Assembly: GCA_031290715.1 (NCBI GenBank)
Contig: JAITNA010000161.1
Location: forward strand, 1 to 9,656
Origin: Eubacteriales Family XIII. Incertae Sedis bacterium
GTDB taxonomy: Bacteria; Bacillota; Clostridia; Peptostreptococcales; Anaerovoracaceae
DNA length: 9,656 bases
Direction of reading: 5' to 3'
The position numbers were made by a program, and so were the translations under genes. How positions within the stretch are numbered: position 1 is the stretch's first letter; each line of letters starts with the position of its first letter. This document shows, piece by piece, positions 6,464 through 9,656 of this stretch. The notes beneath the pieces are model-generated. The model was not told where the DNA came from and did not search any database. It saw nothing but the letters and a program-made list of their open reading frames with translations.

Positions 6464-6478
6464 GCTTCCTTAAAGTTA

Positions 6479-6604
6479 TTATTTGTCCTTCTTCTGCCCC
6501 TCAGCCTTCCGTTTGTCGGCGGCTCTGCCCCCGAATACGGCGATGGCGACGAGGACAGCCATAAGGATCGTCAAATACAATGGTACCGCTACTTGTGGAT
6601 CCAT
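6479..6604 (-). CDS. 41-aa single-pass membrane protein (symporter-linked small protein 2)
   Basis: An ORF of 41 codons plus stop, beginning MDPQVAVPLYLTILM and ending in a strongly basic tail (KRKAEGQKKDK). Residues 7-25 are hydrophobic and form one predicted transmembrane helix; the positive tail predicts the C-terminus in the cytoplasm. A Shine-Dalgarno AAGGAGG at 6622-6616 precedes ATG 6604 by 11 nt, and two TAA codons in a row end it. It lies 31 nt after the 36-aa gene and is the third member of the symporter unit. I do not recognise a named family. Small single-helix partners of sodium-coupled transporters exist (for example the MetS subunit of MetP), so an accessory role is plausible but inferred from position and topology only. 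Confidence 0.75.
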   Translation of the reverse strand: MDPQVAVPLYLTILMAVLVAIAVFGGRAADKRKAEGQKKDK

Positions 6605-6635
6605 ACTTTCCTATGCCTCCTTGTTTCCGCGCTCC

Positions 6636-6746
6636 CTACCAAGGCTTCTTGCCCGGGTTTGTGAGCCTCCAAATGAGATAACAAACGACGACGCAGACAT
6701 ATCCGAAAATCAGCTGCGCGGCGATCAATTGCAAAAGCCAACTCAT
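6636..6746 (-). CDS. 36-aa single-pass membrane protein (symporter-linked small protein 1)
   Basis: An ORF of 36 codons plus TAG, starting MSWLLQLIAAQ and ending in the basic stretch RLTNPGKKPW. Residues 3-26 form one long hydrophobic segment with two cysteines, predicted to span the membrane with the basic C-terminus inside. Translation evidence is strong: AGGAGGG at 6760-6754 precedes ATG 6746 by 7 nt and overlaps the symporter stop codon, so the Shine-Dalgarno is built into the end of the transporter gene. This tight junction suggests coupled synthesis with the symporter. I do not recognise the family. A small subunit or stability factor of the symporter is the likeliest reading, by analogy with known small transporter subunits. 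Confidence 0.8.
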   Translation of the reverse strand: MSWLLQLIAAQLIFGYVCVVVCYLIWRLTNPGKKPW

Positions 6747-6758
6747 AAGTGAACCCTC

Positions 6759-8279
6759 CTATTCCGCAAGCCGCTCGACGTCCGCCATCTTGTTCCTCTT
6801 CAGGAACGGTTCCTCTCCGCCCGGAATAATGAAAGGCAGCAGGATGCCGAGAATGACAGAAACGATCGTAACGGGATACATATTCAGCGCGAACGCGCCG
6901 CCGAGATAGTTGCCGGCCCATTCCGGCGTCGCGAAAGTCCACCAGAAGTTGACCGCGTAGGCGACGATGAGCGTGATCCAACCGGCTGTCCTGTTGACGC
7001 GAATCTTTAGGCCCATGATGTAGATGACAAACACGGGGATGCCGAAAGAGAAGCACCACAGGAACACCGGGAAAATGACCGCGTTCAGGAACGCCGGAAG
7101 CGCGAAGAACAAACCGCAGATGATGATACTGACGCGCATGAGTACAAAACGGGTCTTTTCAGACATATCCGGCTTGAGGGCCTTCTTGAAGATATCGTTC
7201 GTGAGGATGTTGGCGTTCGCCATGACCGTCGCGCCGCCCGTCGACAGGGTCGCGCAGAGCAAGCTGACCATGAGAATGCCGACAATCGGAGTCGGCAGGG
7301 CTTGAAGCGCCAATTCGATCGGGCCGAGCTTCGCGGCGTTGGCGTCGCCGACCAAGTTGGCGAGCAGGCTCGCGTTGTCCGACTTCAGGATCGCGGCGGC
7401 GACGAGCGCCATGGCGATCCACGGTACGGAAGCCGCAATGTTGAAGAACGCGCCGAGGAATACACCTTTGCGGCAATCCTCGTCGGATTTGGCCGCAAAG
7501 AAGGGGCCGTTCATGTTCTGCCCCACCGCGCCGGCCGTGATGTGCAGCACAGCGACAGGGATAATGACCTGGAACCACATCCCGCTTTGCGCGAGATCGT
7601 AGGTCTTGAGCATATCCACCTGCCCCCAGCTCTCATAAAGGCCTTTGATCCCTTCCCAGCCGCCGACGTTCGCAGCAAGCCAACCGGTGAGCAGGAACAG
7701 TCCGAGATAGGAACCGATGATCATAACGATGGCGTTGACGATGTTCAGCCATGCCAGTTGGAGAATCCCTCCGAAGAGGACGTACAGCATGATCAGGACA
7801 AGGGCGATGAGAATACACCATACGAATTTGAGCGAACCGCTGGCCAAGCCGTAGATCGCCGTCGCCGTCGCCAATGTTTCCGACGCGCCGATCCCGGTCC
7901 ATGTCGCGATGTTGACGCCGGCGTTGACGCGCCCGAACGTCTTTCCGATAACGCCTTCGAGAATCTCAGGAACCGTATTGCATCCTGATTGCCGGACAAG
8001 GGGTCCGAGCCAAAGCATCATGATGGGCAGGAAGATACCGCCCGTGACGATGCCCCACCACATGACCGAAGCGCCGAGGTTCGGCGCGCTTTCCCAGAGG
8101 GAAAGGGTATGTCCCGCGCCAAGCGGGATGAGGGTGAAGGCAAAGGCCATCGTGACCCAACCGAGTCCCTGGCTCGCCTTCGTGAAATCCGCCGCACTCT
8201 TCACCCTGCGTTGCGCGATGATACCCACAACGACAATCAGGATCACAAAGTACAGCACTGCAATGATAATCGCTACCAA
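6759..8279 (-). CDS. Sodium:solute symporter (SSS family), substrate probably an aromatic acid
   Basis: A 506-residue membrane transporter with about 13 hydrophobic segments, the usual SSS/LeuT-fold count. The first is VAIIIAVLYFVILIVVVG at 2-19, and the last spans about 468-487 before a charged tail. The segment LCATLSTGGATV (341-352), followed by TNDIF, aligns by eye with the PutP Na2-site helix, placing S346-T347 at the PutP Ser340-Thr341 sodium ligands. The start is TTG 8279: AGGAGG at 8294-8289 lies 9 nt upstream and no ATG or GTG is near. A longer frame back to 8417 would run through the intergenic hairpin and is not credible. The substrate is not readable from sequence. Neighbouring transhydroxylase, UbiX and LpdD genes point to gallate or a related hydroxybenzoate. 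It is followed at once by two small membrane-protein genes. Confidence 0.92.
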   Translation of the reverse strand: MVAIIIAVLYFVILIVVVGIIAQRRVKSAADFTKASQGLGWVTMAFAFTLIPLGAGHTLSLWESAPNLGASVMWWGIVTGGIFLPIMMLWLGPLVRQSGCNTVPEILEGVIGKTFGRVNAGVNIATWTGIGASETLATATAIYGLASGSLKFVWCILIALVLIMLYVLFGGILQLAWLNIVNAIVMIIGSYLGLFLLTGWLAANVGGWEGIKGLYESWGQVDMLKTYDLAQSGMWFQVIIPVAVLHITAGAVGQNMNGPFFAAKSDEDCRKGVFLGAFFNIAASVPWIAMALVAAAILKSDNASLLANLVGDANAAKLGPIELALQALPTPIVGILMVSLLCATLSTGGATVMANANILTNDIFKKALKPDMSEKTRFVLMRVSIIICGLFFALPAFLNAVIFPVFLWCFSFGIPVFVIYIMGLKIRVNRTAGWITLIVAYAVNFWWTFATPEWAGNYLGGAFALNMYPVTIVSVILGILLPFIIPGGEEPFLKRNKMADVERLAE

Positions 8280-8288
8280 ATGAAACCA

Positions 8289-8294
8289 CCTCCT
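8289..8294 (-). promoter_or_regulatory. Shine-Dalgarno site that fixes the TTG start of the symporter
   Basis: AGGAGG on the minus strand is followed after 9 nt by TTG at 8279. The translated product then starts directly with its first membrane helix, as expected for the SSS family. The region upstream in frame has no family similarity. Confidence 0.85.
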
Positions 8295-8309
8295 ATTACA
8301 TACTTTCCT

Positions 8310-8357
8310 GCCGAAAGAAACAAAATATAAGAATAACTGCGGTTTTTTCCTTTCGGC
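8310..8357 (-). repeat. 8-bp inverted repeat in the symporter leader
   Basis: GCCGAAAG (8310-8317) and CTTTCGGC (8350-8357) are perfect inverted arms separated by 32 nt of A/T-rich sequence. The pair sits between the tthB-like terminator and the symporter Shine-Dalgarno. It could be an operator bound by a dimer or a long-loop leader stem. No convincing -35/-10 pair was found in the same gap: TATATT at about 8331-8326 has no well-placed -35 box. Confidence 0.35.
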
Positions 8358-8377
8358 CAACGGTTTATTACAAACAA

Positions 8378-8407
8378 GAGCGGGCATACGAAGCCGCATA
8401 CCCGCTC
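8378..8407 (-). terminator. Rho-independent terminator after the transhydroxylase small-subunit gene
   Basis: On the minus strand, 8407-8395 and 8390-8378 form a 13-bp stem with a four-base loop. The outer seven pairs are GAGCGGG/CCCGCTC. Two inner positions pair only as G-U wobbles in minus-strand RNA and would be mismatches on the other strand, which fixes the direction. The T-rich sequence TTGTTTGT follows. It starts 14 nt after the stop codon of the small-subunit gene and separates it from the symporter. The U-tract is interrupted, so termination may be partial. Confidence 0.75.
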
Positions 8408-8421
8408 TGAATGTCAAATCA

Positions 8422-9237
8422 TCAGATCGCGATACTCCCGATATTCACGGATTTTTCGATCGTGACCTCTTTCACATCCTTGCCGTTCGCAACGACCGTG
8501 TACGTACCCGGGGCAAGCCCGTCAAACCAAAAATCGCCGAAATAGTTCGTGACCTGAGCCGGCGCGCCCGCGCCTTTCAGCTCGACCGTCACGCCCTCGG
8601 CGCAATCGCCGTCCTTCAGCAGGCCGCCGGCGATGAAATGGCTCGACCAGCGATAGAAGTTCTTGTACCAAACAAGACCATCCCCGCTGATCTCGGATTT
8701 GTAACGCACAAGCCCCTCCTCCGCGGCTTTCGTTTTGAACTCGGCCTCGTCCAAGCTATAGAACTGAATGGCGCCCGTCGGGCAGCTGTGCGCGCAGCGC
8801 GGACAGGAAAGAACACTCGAAGCCTTTCCGTCGAGGATGTGCGCGCAAAGCGTACACTTCTGCGCGACGTCCCGCTCCTCGTTGTACCAAATCGCACCGT
8901 AGGGACAGGCATCGACCAAGCCTTTGACGCCCTTGGCTTTTTCGGCATCAAGGATCACGATGCCGTCCTCCCGCACCTGTACCGCATCCGGATAAGCTTT
9001 CGCACAAGCCGCGTCCGTGCAATGCTGACAGGGCTTGGGCAGGAAGTTGACATCGATCCTCGGATACTGTCCCCGCTCCTGCCGCTCGATATTCATCCAA
9101 CGCGGTCCGTGCCGTTCCTGTTCGTCCGTGTACGGCAACCAGCTGTTCATATAGTGTTCGTCTTTGCAGGCGATGAAACAATCGTTGCAGTCATGACAAT
9201 ACGCGATGTCTATTACAAGATAGTTTTTCTTGGCCAT
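8422..9237 (-). CDS. Pyrogallol hydroxytransferase (transhydroxylase) small subunit, three [4Fe-4S] clusters
   Basis: A 271-residue electron-transfer subunit of a molybdopterin (DMSO reductase family) enzyme. The N-terminal ferredoxin part (1 to about 195) has C14-C17-C20-C24, C70-C73-C78, C111, C128-C131 and C148-C152, twelve likely ligands for three [4Fe-4S] clusters, not the four of DmsB-type subunits. C145 and C212 are extra. Residues about 200-271 form a separate beta domain (GDCAEGVTVELK, then NYFGDFWFDGLAPGTYTV). This combination and phrases such as RWMNIERQERGQYPR match the small subunit of Pelobacter acidigallici pyrogallol-phloroglucinol transhydroxylase (about 275 residues). There is no signal peptide, so the complex is cytoplasmic. 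ATG 9237 overlaps the TAA of the large-subunit gene by one base (TAATG), with AGGAGG at 9252-9247 placed 9 nt upstream. A related molybdenum oxidoreductase cannot be fully excluded. Confidence 0.88.
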   Translation of the reverse strand: MAKKNYLVIDIAYCHDCNDCFIACKDEHYMNSWLPYTDEQERHGPRWMNIERQERGQYPRIDVNFLPKPCQHCTDAACAKAYPDAVQVREDGIVILDAEKAKGVKGLVDACPYGAIWYNEERDVAQKCTLCAHILDGKASSVLSCPRCAHSCPTGAIQFYSLDEAEFKTKAAEEGLVRYKSEISGDGLVWYKNFYRWSSHFIAGGLLKDGDCAEGVTVELKGAGAPAQVTNYFGDFWFDGLAPGTYTVVANGKDVKEVTIEKSVNIGSIAI

Positions 9238-9656
9238 TAGTTGTTTCCTCCTTCCCACTTCTCCACCTCGATACGGTAATGCTCTGTCGCCATACCCGAT
9301 GTATTCTTCCCGATAAATGTGGAAGAGCTCAGGATGTTCACACAGCCGCCCCGATCAGGGGATTCGCCGGGCTTGCCGATGGGCTGATATTCCGCAGACG
9401 ATTCGTAAGAGTGGCAGGTACCCTGCGGTACGCGTTCCGTAATTTGAGCCGCGAGGATCACGATGCCTCTGTCGTTGTAAGCCTTGACAAGATCGCCTTC
9501 CTTGATGCCCCGAGCTTCGGCGTCCTTCGTATTGATACGGATGATCCAGTAGTCATGGCCGCCGATACGGACACGATGGTCCTTGATGTCGTTCATGAAC
9601 GCGTCCTTGCCGTCGCCCATCGTATGGAAACTGAATCTCGGATGGGGCGAAACCAC
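9237..9656 (-). CDS. Pyrogallol hydroxytransferase large subunit, C-terminal part only (molybdopterin dinucleotide-binding domain)
   Basis: Only the last 139 residues are present; the gene continues past the right edge, so the GTG at the edge is an internal valine. The fragment is the C-terminal molybdopterin-guanine-dinucleotide binding domain of the DMSO reductase family. It shows SFHTMGDGKDAFMNDIKDHR near its beginning, then YWIIRINTKDAEARGIKEGD, AYNDRGIVILAAQITERV and SYESSAEY. The wording closely fits the large subunit of pyrogallol-phloroglucinol transhydroxylase as I recall it. That enzyme moves a hydroxyl group between trihydroxybenzenes without net redox change, using 1,2,3,5-tetrahydroxybenzene as co-substrate. 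The one-base overlap with the small-subunit gene indicates translational coupling. Active-site residues are outside the window, so substrate assignment rests on this domain and the partner subunit. Confidence 0.85.
   Translation of the reverse strand: MVSPHPRFSFHTMGDGKDAFMNDIKDHRVRIGGHDYWIIRINTKDAEARGIKEGDLVKAYNDRGIVILAAQITERVPQGTCHSYESSAEYQPIGKPGESPDRGGCVNILSSSTFIGKNTSGMATEHYRIEVEKWEGGNN

Noticed and set aside
7302..7988. Plus-strand frame of 228 codons inside the symporter gene
   Set aside because: It is a shadow of a conserved membrane protein; its product is highly charged and resembles no family.
8295..8330. Possible symporter promoter (TTGTTT / TGTAAT)
   Set aside because: The -35 match is poor (3 of 6), and the transcript start would fall on the Shine-Dalgarno itself.
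8280..8417. N-terminal extension of the symporter to 552 residues
   Set aside because: It would translate through the terminator hairpin and the Shine-Dalgarno; the extension is not hydrophobic or family-like, and TTG 8279 has ideal spacing.
1..9656. CRISPR arrays, insertion sequences, phage genes
   Set aside because: No regular direct repeats with spacers, no transposase or integrase motifs, and no terminal inverted repeats with target duplications were seen.

Overview
The window looks like chromosomal DNA from an anaerobic Firmicute, probably a Clostridia-like lineage. The evidence is strong AGGAGG Shine-Dalgarno sites, some GTG and TTG starts, a DUF1934/YwiB-type protein, a PF12897-type aminotransferase, and anaerobic molybdenum/iron-sulphur enzymes. 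GC content is moderate to high by eye, so many long antisense reading frames are only shadows. The taxonomy is inference; there is no rRNA gene or species marker here.

Left part, minus strand (1-3974): a housekeeping operon runs leftward from a good sigma-A promoter at about 3946-3974. It encodes a response regulator fused to a variant GGDEF domain, D-alanine--D-alanine ligase (ddl, only 3 nt after the regulator), a DUF1934 protein overlapping the end of ddl, and a PLP-dependent aminotransferase. Beyond it is the 5' part of a tRNA-Gly (CCC anticodon) cut by the window edge, with its own extended -10 promoter overlapping the aminotransferase stop codon.

Centre, plus strand (3977-5385): a divergent promoter drives panB (ketopantoate hydroxymethyltransferase, first step of pantothenate/CoA synthesis) and a tightly linked small HExxH zincin-like protein of unknown function. 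panC and panD are not in the window.

Right part, minus strand (5391-9656): a catabolic cluster. In transcription order it holds the C-terminal end of a molybdopterin oxidoreductase large subunit and its [4Fe-4S] small subunit, both matching pyrogallol-phloroglucinol transhydroxylase. A hairpin terminator follows, then a sodium:solute symporter starting at TTG, two tiny membrane proteins of 36 and 41 aa, a GC-rich hairpin, the flavin prenyltransferase ubiX and an LpdD-like protein. UbiX and LpdD support prenyl-FMN dependent (UbiD-type) decarboxylases such as gallate decarboxylase. Read together, the cluster suggests uptake of an aromatic acid (gallate is the best guess), decarboxylation to pyrogallol, and isomerisation to phloroglucinol for anaerobic ring reduction. 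The decarboxylase itself is not in the window. The least described part is the pair of small membrane proteins after the symporter.
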